From contig NZ_JAGGOW010000040.1 in assembly GCF_018614135.1 (NCBI RefSeq), positions 1 through 64,000 on the forward strand: DNA of 64,000 nucleotides, given 5' to 3'. This stretch comes from Streptomyces sp. ISL-66 (lineage in GTDB: Bacteria; Actinomycetota; Actinomycetes; Streptomycetales; Streptomycetaceae). The notes beneath the pieces were generated by a model, which searched no databases, had not been told where the DNA came from, and saw nothing but the letters and a program-made list of their open reading frames with translations. The translations under genes were made by a program, and so were the position numbers. Positions 14,219 to 22,829 of this stretch are shown here, one piece after another. Every line of letters starts with the position of its first letter. Position 1 is the first letter of the stretch.

Positions 14219-16201
14219 TCAGCCGAGGTCCCGGTCGCGCAGTACCCGTCGCAGGATCTTGCCACTGGTCGTCTTCGGAAGGACAGGCAGGATCTCCACC
14301 TGGCGCGGGTATTTGTACGCGGCGATGCGCTCGGCGCAGTACGCGGACAGTTCCGCGGGGTCGGCCGTGGCCCCGGGGCGCAGGCTGACGTAGGCCTTCA
14401 CGCTCTCGCCGCGGTAGGGGTCGGGGACGCCGACGACGGCCGCCTCGCGCACGGCGGGGTGGGTGTAGAGGACGTCCTCCACCTCGCGCGGCCAGACCTT
14501 GAAACCGGACGCGTTGATCATGTCCTTCTTGCGGTCGACGACGTAGAGCCAGCCGTCCGCGTCCATGAACCCCACGTCCCCGGTACGCAGTTCGCCGTCC
14601 GGGAAGGCCTTCGCGGTATCGGCGGGCAGTCCCCAGTAGCCGGGGACGACCTGCGGTCCGCGGACGGCTATCTCGCCGGTCTCGCCGAAGGGGACCTCGG
14701 CTCCGCCCTCGTCGAGGATGCGTACGACGGTGTCGGCGCCGGGCAGGCCCACGGAGAGGGTGCCGGAGACGGGGTCCACGGGTGCTTCGAGGTGCGCGGG
14801 CACGGATGCGCAGGGGGCGGTGCACTCGGTGAGGCCGTAGCCGTTGCGCAGGTAGAAGCCGAAGGCCGCGCGGAGGCGTTCGACGAGGGCGGGCGGGAGC
14901 GGGGCTCCGCCGGAGGAGACCACCTGGAACGAGGTGAAGTGGTCGGGGGTGGCGCCGGGGTGGGCGGCGAGCGCCATGAAGGCGGTGGCTGGGCCGACGG
15001 TGTAGGCGGGGCGGTGTTCGAGGAAGGCGTCGAGGACCACGCCGGCGTCGAAGCGGTGGGCGAGGACGAGGGTGCCGGCGTTGGTGAAGCAGGCGGCGAG
15101 CTCGCAGACCATGCCGGTGATGTGGAAGAGGGGGGCGAGCGCGAAGTAGCCGGAGCCCTCGGGGAGGGGGTGGCCGGTGACCTGGCGGGTGGCGTTGTGG
15201 GTGAGCGCTCCGTGGAGGTTCATGGCGCCCTTGGGGGTGCCGCTGGTGCCGGAGGTGTAGCTGATGAGGGCGGTGTCGGCGGCGGTCAGACCCGGGTCGG
15301 GCGGGGCGGGGTGGCGTCGGCGGGCGACCGTGGCGAGGTCGGCGGTGTCGGGGGTGGGGGTGGGGGTGGTGGTGTCGGTGGCATCGGCGGCCGGGGCGCT
15401 GGCCGTTGCGGTGGTGGCGTCGGTGGCATCGGCGGTGGGGCCTGTGGCCTTCGCGGCGGTCTCGGCGTCGGCCGGTGGGGCCGGTTGCTGGGCCGGTGCG
15501 AGGACGCGTGGATCGTCCCGGGTCTGGAAGTCCCGGTCGCGGGCGGTCAGGACGGTCCGCACTCCGGTCCCCCGCGAGGCTTCGCGCAGGTACGCCGGCC
15601 AGGCGCGGGCGTCGCACACCAGCGCGGCGGCCCCGGAGTCGCGCAGGACGTGGCCCACCTCGCCCGCCTTGTACATCGGGTTGATCGGGACCACGACCGC
15701 CCCGGCCTTCCAGGCGGCCAGGACGGCGAGCACGAAGTGCGGGGTGTTCTGGAGCATGACCGCGACCCGGTCCCCGCGGCCGATGCCGCGGGCGGCGAGG
15801 TGGCCGGCGAGGGAGTCGGAGAGCTCGTCGGCCTCGGCGTAGCCGATGCGGCCGTCGAAGTAGGCGAGCGCGGTGCGGTCGGGGGCGCGGGCGACCGCGG
15901 CGCGGAAGGCGTGCAGCACGCTGGGCGGGGGCGTGATCGGGGCCCGCTGAACCGGGCTGAGGCGGGCGAGCCAGGGCCTGGCGGCGTAGCGGGAGGCGGC
16001 CGCGGGCTCGGTGGCCGACGGCGCGGTATTCGGGGTCGGCGCGGCTGGCGCGGCCGGGGCGCCGAGGATGCCGGGGACGGGCACGGCAGGGCTCGGCGCG
16101 GACGGGGCCGCGGGGGTGCCGGGGGCGGGCGCGGACGGGGTCGGCGCGGACGGGGCGGCGGGGGTGCCGGGGGCGGACGGGGTCGGCGCGGACGGGGTCA
16201 T
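14219..16201 (-). CDS. AMP-dependent acyl-CoA ligase with low-complexity inserts
   Basis: 660 residues. The adenylation motifs are present: YTSGTSGTPKG (about 313-323), NGYGLTE, GELRTGD and the catalytic lysine region PKTTSGKILRR at the C-terminus, so it should activate a carboxylic acid to its CoA thioester. The first ~70 residues are Ala/Pro/Thr repeats, and a second Ala/Thr/Pro/Asp-rich stretch of about 55 residues lies before the P-loop; both are unusual and make it about 100 residues longer than typical ligases. ATG 16201 overlaps the SDR stop (ATGA). Candidate LvaE counterpart. Confidence 0.88.
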   Translation of the reverse strand: MTPSAPTPSAPGTPAAPSAPTPSAPAPGTPAAPSAPSPAVPVPGILGAPAAPAAPTPNTAPSATEPAAASRYAARPWLARLSPVQRAPITPPPSVLHAFRAAVARAPDRTALAYFDGRIGYAEADELSDSLAGHLAARGIGRGDRVAVMLQNTPHFVLAVLAAWKAGAVVVPINPMYKAGEVGHVLRDSGAAALVCDARAWPAYLREASRGTGVRTVLTARDRDFQTRDDPRVLAPAQQPAPPADAETAAKATGPTADATDATTATASAPAADATDTTTPTPTPDTADLATVARRRHPAPPDPGLTAADTALISYTSGTSGTPKGAMNLHGALTHNATRQVTGHPLPEGSGYFALAPLFHITGMVCELAACFTNAGTLVLAHRFDAGVVLDAFLEHRPAYTVGPATAFMALAAHPGATPDHFTSFQVVSSGGAPLPPALVERLRAAFGFYLRNGYGLTECTAPCASVPAHLEAPVDPVSGTLSVGLPGADTVVRILDEGGAEVPFGETGEIAVRGPQVVPGYWGLPADTAKAFPDGELRTGDVGFMDADGWLYVVDRKKDMINASGFKVWPREVEDVLYTHPAVREAAVVGVPDPYRGESVKAYVSLRPGATADPAELSAYCAERIAAYKYPRQVEILPVLPKTTSGKILRRVLRDRDLG

Positions 16202-16962
16202 TCGCCCTCCCATGTGCGCTGGAGGCGGTTCATGCCGCTGAGCCAGCGGTCCGGCTCGGTGGCGCGGGCCGCGTAGAAGTCCGCGACCTCGGGGTGCGGG
16301 AGGATCAAGAACCGGCCCTTCTCCATGCCGTCGAACAGTGCGTCCGCGACCGCTTCCGGCTCGATCGCGGTCGGCGCGAGGACCAGCTCGCCCGCCGATC
16401 CCGCGGCGGTGAGCATGTCGGTCCGGACCCCCTGCGGGCAGATGGCGTGGACCAGGAGCCCGCGGTGGCGGTAGGTCAGCGAGAGCCATTCCGCGAAGGC
16501 GAGCGCGCCGTGCTTGGTGACACTGTACGGCGCCGCTCCGATCATGGTCAGCAGCCCGGCGGCCGAGACGGTGGACACGAAACGACCGCTCCCGCGCTCC
16601 AGCCAGTCGGGCAGCAGCAACCGGGCGGCGCGGACGTGGGCCATGACGTTGGTGTCCCAGGCCGCCTCCCAGACGGCCTCCTCCGCGAAGGCGTCGCCGC
16701 CGGAGGCGAGGCCGGCGTTGGCGCAGTACACGTCCACCGTGCCGCCGAGCGCCTCGCGGGCCTGCAGGGCGACCGCGGAGGCGTCGCCGGGCACGGCCAC
16801 GGCGCGGGCGCCGATCTCGTCCGCGACGGCCGCGGCCCTGGCGGGGTCGAGGTCGTTGACCGCGACCGTGGCCCCCTCGGCGGCGAAACGACGGGCGAGG
16901 GCGGCTCCGATGCCGCCGCCCGCGCCGGTGACGACGACTCGCTGGTCCTGGAACGCGTTCAC
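16198..16962 (-). CDS. Short-chain dehydrogenase/reductase
   Basis: 254 residues. The cofactor motif TGAGGGIG (about 12-19), the NAG segment (YCANAGLASG), a serine in STVSAAG and the YSVTK pair form the classical SDR active site. Asp in the VNDLDPAR strand suggests NAD(H). Coupled to the CoA ligase by ATGA overlap and preceded by the TetR-type operator at 17009. In the levulinate-like model it would interconvert a 4-keto and a 4-hydroxy acyl-CoA, but that substrate is inferred. GTG 16962 follows AAGGGTGG. Confidence 0.9.
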   Translation of the reverse strand: MNAFQDQRVVVTGAGGGIGAALARRFAAEGATVAVNDLDPARAAAVADEIGARAVAVPGDASAVALQAREALGGTVDVYCANAGLASGGDAFAEEAVWEAAWDTNVMAHVRAARLLLPDWLERGSGRFVSTVSAAGLLTMIGAAPYSVTKHGALAFAEWLSLTYRHRGLLVHAICPQGVRTDMLTAAGSAGELVLAPTAIEPEAVADALFDGMEKGRFLILPHPEVADFYAARATEPDRWLSGMNRLQRTWEGE

Positions 16963-17008
16963 GGGTCCACCCTTCGTGGCCTGCTGCCGATGCCGGATCA
17001 CCGGCAGA

Positions 17009-17024
17009 CTAACCAGTCGGTATG
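17009..17024. promoter_or_regulatory. TetR-type operator before the SDR/ligase unit
   Basis: CTAACCAGTCGGTATG, about 46 bp upstream of the SDR start. Its ACCAGTCGGTATG core is identical to the reverse strand of the site at 11133-11152; the left half is less symmetric. Confidence 0.6.
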
Positions 17025-17060
17025 TCGGGGCGGAAGGGGTCAGCGCCCTAGTTTGGCGCG

Positions 17061-18464
17061 ATGACGCTGTCGCGACGCGGGTTGCTGGGACTGGCCGGTG
17101 CGGCGGGGAGCCTGGGGGTCGCCGGGGCTGCTGGGGCTGCTGGGGCTGCTGGGGCTGCTGGGGCTGCTGGGGCTGCCGGAGCCTCCGTGGTCCCAGGTGC
17201 TGCAGGTACCCCAGGGGCTGCGGGCGCTGCGGGTGCTGCCGCGAGCAGTGCTTCGGCCGCCGGGCGGGGCCGGGTCCCCGGCCCCGTGCGGACCGGCTTC
17301 GAGTGCCTCGCCGCCGACGGGTACGCCGTACTGGCCGGTCAGCGGGTCGGCGTGGTCACCAACCCCACCGGGATCACCGCCGACGCCCGCCACCTGGTCG
17401 ACGTACTGCACGCCGACGAACGCGTGGACCTGGTCGCCGTGTTCGGCCCCGAGCACGGCTTCCGCGGGACCGCGCAGGCCGGTGGTTCGGAGGGGGCGGG
17501 GCGGGATCCCGCGACCGGGCTGCCCGTGTACGACACGTACGACAAGAGCGGCCAGCGCCTCGCGGACGTCTTCACGGCGGCCGGTATCGACACCGTCGTC
17601 TTCGACATCCAGGACGTCGGGGCCCGTTTCTACACCTACATCTGGACCCTCTACGACTGCATGCGCGCGGCCGCCCTCGCCGGCAAGGCGGTGGTGGTGC
17701 TGGACCGGCCCAACCCGGTCGGCGGCCGGCGGGCGGCCGGGCCCGTCCTGCAGCGCCCGTACGCGAGCTTCGTGGGCCGGGAACCGATCGCGCTCGCCCA
17801 CGGCATGACGGCGGGCGAGCTGGCCGGCCTCTTCGCGGGCGAATTCCTCCAAGGAGGCGGCCCCGCCCGGGGAGGCGGCCCCGGCGCGCGGTCCGTCCGG
17901 CTGCGCGTGGTGCGGATGGCCGGGTGGCGGCGGGAGTCGTTCTTCGACGCGACAGGGCTGCCCTGGGTGCCGCCGAGCCCGAACATGCCGACCCCGGGCA
18001 CGGCCCTCGCGTACGCCGGCACCTGCCTGTTCGAGGGGACGAACCTGTCCGAGGGCCGCGGCACGACCACCCCCTTCGAACTCCTCGGCGCGCAGGGCGT
18101 GGACCGGCGGTGGGCGGAGGCGGCGAACGCGCTGGAACTGCCCGGGGTGTGGTTCCGGGAGGCCTATTTCACGCCTTCCTTCTCCAAGCACTCCGGGAAG
18201 GCCTGCGGAGGGCTCCGGCTGCTCGTGCACGACCGGGACACCTTCGACCCGGTACGGGCCGGCATCGGGCTGCTGGTCACCGCGCGGCGGACGTGGAGCG
18301 GCTTCGCGTGGCGGCCGGACCACTGGATCGACCGGCTGACGGGCTCGGACCGAGTGCGGCTGATGGTCGACGCGGGGGCGGGGGTCGAGGAGATCGCGGG
18401 CGACTGGGCGGCGGGGCTGGCGCGGTTCGCGGCGGTGCGGGAGAAGTACCTGCTGTATCCGTGA
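17061..18464 (+). CDS. NamZ-type exo-beta-N-acetylmuramidase (DUF1343)
   Basis: 467 residues. SRRGLLGL at 4-11 is a twin-arginine motif followed by a hydrophobic stretch, so export by Tat is likely. The mature part matches DUF1343: GVVTNPTGIT, VFGPEHGFRG, PVYDTY and DIQDVGARFYTYIWTL, with conserved PNMPTP and FSKHSGK further on. NamZ enzymes of this family remove N-acetylmuramic acid from peptidoglycan ends, a recycling function. About 50 residues after the signal are Gly/Ala repeats from the 9-bp tandem repeat at 17124. First of a forward run with the next three genes. Confidence 0.88.
   Translation: MTLSRRGLLGLAGAAGSLGVAGAAGAAGAAGAAGAAGAAGASVVPGAAGTPGAAGAAGAAASSASAAGRGRVPGPVRTGFECLAADGYAVLAGQRVGVVTNPTGITADARHLVDVLHADERVDLVAVFGPEHGFRGTAQAGGSEGAGRDPATGLPVYDTYDKSGQRLADVFTAAGIDTVVFDIQDVGARFYTYIWTLYDCMRAAALAGKAVVVLDRPNPVGGRRAAGPVLQRPYASFVGREPIALAHGMTAGELAGLFAGEFLQGGGPARGGGPGARSVRLRVVRMAGWRRESFFDATGLPWVPPSPNMPTPGTALAYAGTCLFEGTNLSEGRGTTTPFELLGAQGVDRRWAEAANALELPGVWFREAYFTPSFSKHSGKACGGLRLLVHDRDTFDPVRAGIGLLVTARRTWSGFAWRPDHWIDRLTGSDRVRLMVDAGAGVEEIAGDWAAGLARFAAVREKYLLYP
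17124..17177 (+). repeat. 9-bp in-frame tandem repeat (GGGGCTGCT)
   Basis: Five exact copies plus one variant of GGGGCTGCT, encoding GAA-type tripeptides just after the signal peptide of the muramidase. The unit is a multiple of three, so copy-number changes keep the frame. Confidence 0.85.
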
Positions 18465-18565
18465 GCCGGGCGGCCTCCGGCGGGACGGCTCCCGCCGGGG
18501 GGCTGGCCGGACGGGCCCGTCCGCAGGATGCTGTCGGGGAGGGAACGGCGTGGAGGGGGGACGTC

Positions 18566-20062
18566 ATGGTGGGCATCGGCGCACTGGCTACGGGGGCGGC
18601 GGGGATCGGGGTCCGCCCGTACGTGGAGCTGACCTTCGACTCCGAGGGCGACGCGGCCCCGGGCGCGAGGGAGGCGGTCTTCGGGATCGAGGCCACCGAT
18701 CTGCTGGTCTTCGCCCACGGATGGAACTCCGACCGATCCACGGCGGTCCGCCTCTTCGACCGCTTCTACGCCCCCTTCGCGGATCTGGTGGGGACCGGGG
18801 CGCGGCTGGGGTACGTGGGGGTCGTGTGGCCCTCGATCCGCTTCTCGGACGAGCCGATACCCGACTTCGACGGCCCCGGCGGGGCGTTCGGCTCTCCGGT
18901 CGGCGGTGCGGCCACCGGGCCGGTCGGCGGGCTGGGGGACGGACTGGTCGGCGGGCCGGTCGGCGGGCCGGGGGGCGGTGCGGTCGGCGGGCCGGGGGGC
19001 GGTGCGGAGCCGGTCCACGGGGTGGCGCTGGACCGGACCACCCGGCAGGCGCTCGGGGCGTTCTGGCCGGGCCGGGCGGCGGAGCTGGACCGGATCGCCG
19101 AACTGCTGGCGTTGCGGCCGGCGCACGAAGGGGCGTTCGCCGAGTTCGGGGCGCTGGTGCGGGAACTGGCCGGGGTCGACGGAGTCGGCGCGGGCGACGA
19201 CCTGGCGGCGGCCTTCGCGCCGCGCGAGGTACCCGCCTTCCTCACGGAGGACGTCATCGAGGTGTGCCGGACCTTCACCGAGGCGCTGGCCCGGGCGGGC
19301 GCCCGGCTGCCGGAGGAATCCGCCGAGGGCTCCGTCGAGGGCTCCTCCGTAGGCTCCTCCGAGGGCTTCCCCGGCGCCCGATTCTCGGTCGGCGGCGGGC
19401 TGCGGACGCTGTGGAACGGCGCCAAGGAAGTGCTGCGCCAGGCGACGTACTACCAGATGAAGGCGCGGGCCGGGGTGGTCGGCGAGCACGGTCTCGGACC
19501 GGTGCTCGCGGAGCTGTCCGGCCGCCGGCCCGCCCTGCGGGTCCACCTCATCGGCCACAGCTTCGGCGGCCGGGTCACATCCTTCGCGCTGCGCGCACTG
19601 CCCGTCGGCGCACGGAACGTGAAGTCGGTGACGCTCCTCCAAGGAGCCTTCTCCCACTACGCGTTCGCCGAAAGCCTGCCCCACGACCCGGGCCGCGGCG
19701 GCGCCCTGCGCGGACTGCAGGCCAGGGTCGACGGCCCGGTGTCGGCCTGCCACTCCCCCCACGACTCCTCCCTCAAGGTCTTCTACCCGCTGGCCTCCCG
19801 GATGGCCGGCGATTCGGCCGGTCTCCTCGGCTTCGACGAACGGTGGGGCGCGATCGGGCACGACGGGGTGCGGGGCGTGCCGGGAGCGCCGCGGCTGACC
19901 CTCGACGCGGCCCTGCGCGGTGGTCTCCCGACCACGGGCTGCGTCAGCGTGGACGCGGGTTCCGTGGTCCGCCGGGGCGGCGCCCCCTCGGGGGCGCACA
20001 GCGACATCTGCCACGAGGAGCTGGCCCGGCTGGTGGTCACCGCGGGGCGCATGGGGCGCTGA
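18566..20062 (+). CDS. Alpha/beta-hydrolase-fold serine hydrolase
   Basis: 498 residues. DLLVFAHGWNSDRSTAV holds the oxyanion strand and HLIGHSFGGR (Ser near 332) is the nucleophile elbow; a late His in SDICHEEL could complete a triad. No signal peptide is evident. Between the first strand and the helical part is a Gly/Val/Pro repeat (about residues 110-150) and later a Ser/Glu repeat near 255. Similar large hydrolases occur in Streptomyces without known substrate. ATG 18566 is chosen because GAGGGGGG precedes it; the long open frame upstream is antisense-like sequence over neighbouring genes. Confidence 0.8.
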   Translation: MVGIGALATGAAGIGVRPYVELTFDSEGDAAPGAREAVFGIEATDLLVFAHGWNSDRSTAVRLFDRFYAPFADLVGTGARLGYVGVVWPSIRFSDEPIPDFDGPGGAFGSPVGGAATGPVGGLGDGLVGGPVGGPGGGAVGGPGGGAEPVHGVALDRTTRQALGAFWPGRAAELDRIAELLALRPAHEGAFAEFGALVRELAGVDGVGAGDDLAAAFAPREVPAFLTEDVIEVCRTFTEALARAGARLPEESAEGSVEGSSVGSSEGFPGARFSVGGGLRTLWNGAKEVLRQATYYQMKARAGVVGEHGLGPVLAELSGRRPALRVHLIGHSFGGRVTSFALRALPVGARNVKSVTLLQGAFSHYAFAESLPHDPGRGGALRGLQARVDGPVSACHSPHDSSLKVFYPLASRMAGDSAGLLGFDERWGAIGHDGVRGVPGAPRLTLDAALRGGLPTTGCVSVDAGSVVRRGGAPSGAHSDICHEELARLVVTAGRMGR

Positions 20063-20187
20063 CTTCCGGCCATGTGCCACCCGCACGCCTCGACCGCCCC
20101 CGCATGCGCCCACACCAGTCAGGGCATGTTGGGCACACGGGAGCAGATCAATGCGCGGTACGGGTGCGCGGCGGAGGTGAAGGTGTG

Positions 20188-20781
20188 ATGGCGGGTTTCC
20201 GGAGTCTGGCCCACCAGGTGCGCGATGCGCGCAACGACCGTGCCCTGCGGCGTCATTCGCTGCGCCGCTGCCTGGAGCGGTTCGCCCCCTACGGCCACCG
20301 CGCGACGTGGTGGCACCTGTGCGACCGGCACGGGATCGGCCCGGAGGACCGGGCCGCCGATCCGTCGCGGCTGGTGGCCGCGCTGGAGGAGCTGGAGGAG
20401 GCGCGGGCGGTCTGGCTGGAGTACGAGCGCCAGTTCGCGGAGCGCCGGCGACGGGAGAAGCACGACGGGCTGCGCCGGCCCGAGTGGGCCTGGGGCGGGA
20501 GCGGGGACGCGGTGGTGCGGTGCGCCGACCCGGGGATCCGGCCGCAGGGGGCGCTGGGCGAAGTGCTGCGGCGGCTGGTCGTGGCACTGGAATCGGAGCC
20601 GGGGACGGTGTGCCCGGTCTGCGGGACGCGGGAACTGCACTGGCCGACGGCCTCGGTGCCCGGCGCGGTCGCGGTGTGGGGATGGGACGGACCGGTGTGC
20701 GCGGGCTGCGGAATCGTGGTGCCCAGACCGGCCCTCGCGGAATCCCTGTCGGCCGGAACGGGGCTGGCGGGCGCGGCATGA
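20188..20781 (+). CDS. Zinc-ribbon hypothetical protein
   Basis: 197 residues. The N-terminal half is a charged helical region (AALEELEEARAVWLEYERQFAERRRREK, probable coiled coil). The C-terminal half has CPVCG and CAGCG pairs about 30 residues apart, a zinc-ribbon layout. No family is recognised. ATG 20188 follows GCGGAGGTGAAGG; GTG 20185 is an alternative. The stop overlaps the ATG of the next gene (ATGA), so they are co-translated. Confidence 0.72.
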   Translation: MAGFRSLAHQVRDARNDRALRRHSLRRCLERFAPYGHRATWWHLCDRHGIGPEDRAADPSRLVAALEELEEARAVWLEYERQFAERRRREKHDGLRRPEWAWGGSGDAVVRCADPGIRPQGALGEVLRRLVVALESEPGTVCPVCGTRELHWPTASVPGAVAVWGWDGPVCAGCGIVVPRPALAESLSAGTGLAGAA

Positions 20782-22154
20782 GACCGTCGGCCACGGGATC
20801 CGGGGCGGCGGGGTGCGGGGCGACTGGGTCCGGGACTGCGGGATCCGGGAATGCGGGCTGCGGGGCAGCGGGATCCGGGACTGCGGAGTCCGGGATGCAG
20901 AGCTCCGGGGCCGCAACGCCGGGGGCGCCGGACTGCGGGGCGACGACGTCCGGGACAGCGGGGCGCGGGACGGCGGTGCCCGGGGCGGCTGGGTCCGGGA
21001 CTGCGGGATCCGGGACTGCGGAGTCCGGGGCGCAGAGCTCCGGGGCGGCAACGTCGGGGGCGCCAGACTGCGGGGCGACGACGTCCGGGACAGCGGGGCG
21101 CGGGACGGCGATGTCCGGGGCGGCTGGGTCCGGGACTTGGCCGTTCCGGCGGCCCCCGCTGTTGGTGTCGTTGAACGGTTCGCGGGGTGCTGCGGACGGC
21201 CCGGCCGTGCCCCTGTCCCCCGGGGACCTGGTGCAAGCGGCCCTGGAGGCCGTGGCCGCCGGGGCCGGTGAGGTACTGGTGCATCCGCGCACCCCGTGCG
21301 GGCGGGAGAGCCTCTCGCCCCGGGTGGTCGGACCCGTCCTGGAGGCCTTGCGGGGCGCGGTGGCGGGCGTCGGCGGCGGCACGATGGCCGGTGGCCGCGC
21401 GGAAGAGCCGGCCGGGGCCCGATCCCTCGCCGGTGGCGGCGTCCGAGAACCGGCTGGGGCCGGGGCTGAAGTAGGGGCCGGGGTCGGGATTGGGGCCAGG
21501 ACTTGGGCCGGAGCCGGGACCGGGTCCGGGGTCGGGTCCGGGGTCGGGGTCGGGTCCGGGGTCGGGGTCGGGGTCGGGGTCGGTGTCGGTGTCGGTGTCG
21601 GGGGCGGGGTCGGGGGCAGGGCTTGCGCCGGGGTTGGGGGCGGGTCCGGGGTCTGCGTGCAGCTCTCCGTGCTCGCCAGTGTCCCCGCCGAGCCCGATCC
21701 GGCGGGGCGCGTGGCGCGGGTGCGGTCATGGACGGTACTGCCGGACCGGGCGGTGGTGCGGTTCGCGGAGCCGGGGGCCCGGGAGCTGGCCGAGGCGCTG
21801 CTGGAGCGCGGCGTCGCGGTGGACGCGGAGGTCCCGGTGGGCGGGTCGACCGAGCCGCTGGCCCGCTTCCTGGCCTGGCCGGTACGGGATCCCGCGCGGG
21901 TCCGCATCCTGGCCGAACTGGCCTCCGCCGACCCGGGGTCGACCGTCGAACTGCTGCGGCGGCTGCCGCCGGTGCCGGTGCTGCTGTTCGGGCGGGACGC
22001 TGCGGCCTGGCCGGTGCTGCGGCTGGCCGCGCGGTGCGGCACGGGCGCGCGGATCGGCGTAGGAGACGTGCTGCACCTGCCGGACGGGCGGTCGGCCCGC
22101 TCCAACGCGGAGCTGGTCGCGGCGGCGGTCGCCGTGCGGGAAGCCGGGGCCTGA
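20778..22154 (+). CDS. Divergent DUF849/BKACE protein with repeat expansions
   Basis: 458 residues, versus roughly 250-310 for the beta-keto acid cleavage enzyme family. Family sequence is seen at LLVSLNGSRGAADG, EVLVHPRTPCGRESLSPRV and at ARIGVGDVLHLPDGRSARSNAELV. An N-terminal block of ~115 residues of SGTAGSG-type repeats and an internal Gly/Val repeat of ~70 residues account for the extra length. In characterised Kce the metal is held by HxH and a C-terminal Glu; here the first His is Leu and the Glu is Gly. It may be inactive or altered in function. Confidence 0.7.
   Translation: MRPSATGSGAAGCGATGSGTAGSGNAGCGAAGSGTAESGMQSSGAATPGAPDCGATTSGTAGRGTAVPGAAGSGTAGSGTAESGAQSSGAATSGAPDCGATTSGTAGRGTAMSGAAGSGTWPFRRPPLLVSLNGSRGAADGPAVPLSPGDLVQAALEAVAAGAGEVLVHPRTPCGRESLSPRVVGPVLEALRGAVAGVGGGTMAGGRAEEPAGARSLAGGGVREPAGAGAEVGAGVGIGARTWAGAGTGSGVGSGVGVGSGVGVGVGVGVGVGVGGGVGGRACAGVGGGSGVCVQLSVLASVPAEPDPAGRVARVRSWTVLPDRAVVRFAEPGARELAEALLERGVAVDAEVPVGGSTEPLARFLAWPVRDPARVRILAELASADPGSTVELLRRLPPVPVLLFGRDAAAWPVLRLAARCGTGARIGVGDVLHLPDGRSARSNAELVAAAVAVREAGA
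20866..21135 (+). repeat. 135-bp tandem duplication inside the DUF849 gene
   Basis: Two near-identical copies, about 20866-21000 and 21001-21135, offset by 135 bp (45 codons), encode the N-terminal Ser/Gly/Thr/Ala-rich part. Each copy is itself built of shorter G-rich units. Confidence 0.8.
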
Positions 22155-22200
22155 GCCGGAGACGAGCCCGGGACCGGGGCAGAGACCCGCCGGAACAGGG

Positions 22201-22260
22201 ACCCGGCCCAGGACACAGACCCGGCCCGGGACACAGACCCGGCCCGGGACAGGGACCCGG
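22201..22260. repeat. 18-bp tandem repeat between convergent genes
   Basis: Three units of ACCCGGCCCGGGACACAG with minor changes plus a partial copy fill the gap between the DUF849 gene and soxR. The unit contains the palindrome CCCGGG. Confidence 0.75.
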
Positions 22261-22264
22261 GCCG

Positions 22265-22708
22265 CTACAGCCTGGAGCCCGTGAGGCGGTCGCCGAAGAC
22301 GTCGTCCGGGTTGGACAGCGCGCAGTTCTCCAGGGAGAGGCAGCCGCAGCCGATGCAGTCGGTCAAGTGGTCGCGCAGGCGGCTCAGTTGGTCGATCCGG
22401 TGGTCGAGCTCGGCGCGCCAGCTGACGGAGAGGCGGGCCCAGTCCTCGCGGTTCGGGGTGCGTCCTTCGGGGAGTTGGGCGAGGGCGTCACGGATGCTGG
22501 CGAGGGGGATCCCGACGCGCTGGGCGGCGCGCACGAAGGCCACGCGGCGCAGGGCGTCACGGCTGTAGCGGCGCTGGTTGCCGGAGGTGCGGCGGCTGGT
22601 GATCAGGCCCTTGGTCTCGTAGAAGTGCAGCGCGGAGACGGCGGCGCCGCTGCGCGCGGACAGCTGGCCGACGGTGAGCTCGTGGACCTTCTCGGGAATC
22701 TGCGGCAC
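22265..22708 (-). CDS. soxR: SoxR redox-sensing MerR-family activator
   Basis: 147 residues. The MerR-type helix-turn-helix is at the N-terminus ([26 protein letters not shown]). The [2Fe-2S] ligands are Cys118, Cys121, Cys123 and Cys129, the SoxR pattern C-x2-C-x-C-x5-C. Streptomyces SoxR responds to redox-active metabolites such as gamma-actinorhodin rather than superoxide alone. Divergent from maoC-like 22830. I did not find a convincing SoxR box, so targets are unknown. Confidence 0.93.
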   Translation of the reverse strand: MPQIPEKVHELTVGQLSARSGAAVSALHFYETKGLITSRRTSGNQRRYSRDALRRVAFVRAAQRVGIPLASIRDALAQLPEGRTPNREDWARLSVSWRAELDHRIDQLSRLRDHLTDCIGCGCLSLENCALSNPDDVFGDRLTGSRL

Positions 22709-22793
22709 ACCGCCGAGCGTAGTCGGCCGGTCCGACGGCGGCGGACGGACCCGTCGTTGACAGATACATACGGTCGCAGCATGCTGGGCGCGC

Positions 22794-22807
22794 TGAGCAA
22801 GCGCTTA
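22794..22807. promoter_or_regulatory. TetR-type operator copy 1 (TGAGCAAGCGCTTA)
   Basis: TGAGCAAGCGCTTA lies 23 bp before the MaoC start and recurs exactly at 24176-24189, upstream of the TetR gene at 24019. The AAGCGCTT core is palindromic. Confidence 0.6.
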
Positions 22808-22829
22808 TTAGCCAGGAAGAGGTACGGGC

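Noticed and set aside
10660-14265. 1201-codon minus-strand frame
   Set aside because: Antisense across the MBL, kinase and dehydrogenase genes, which have intact motifs on the plus strand.
18164-22234. 1356-codon minus-strand frame rich in Pro, Thr and Ala
   Set aside because: Antisense of four plus-strand genes; its PTPT repeats mirror the G-rich repeats on the other strand.
22709-22829. SoxR box in the soxR/maoC spacer
   Set aside because: No palindrome like the known SoxR site; the TTGACA at 22757 lacks a convincing -10 partner.
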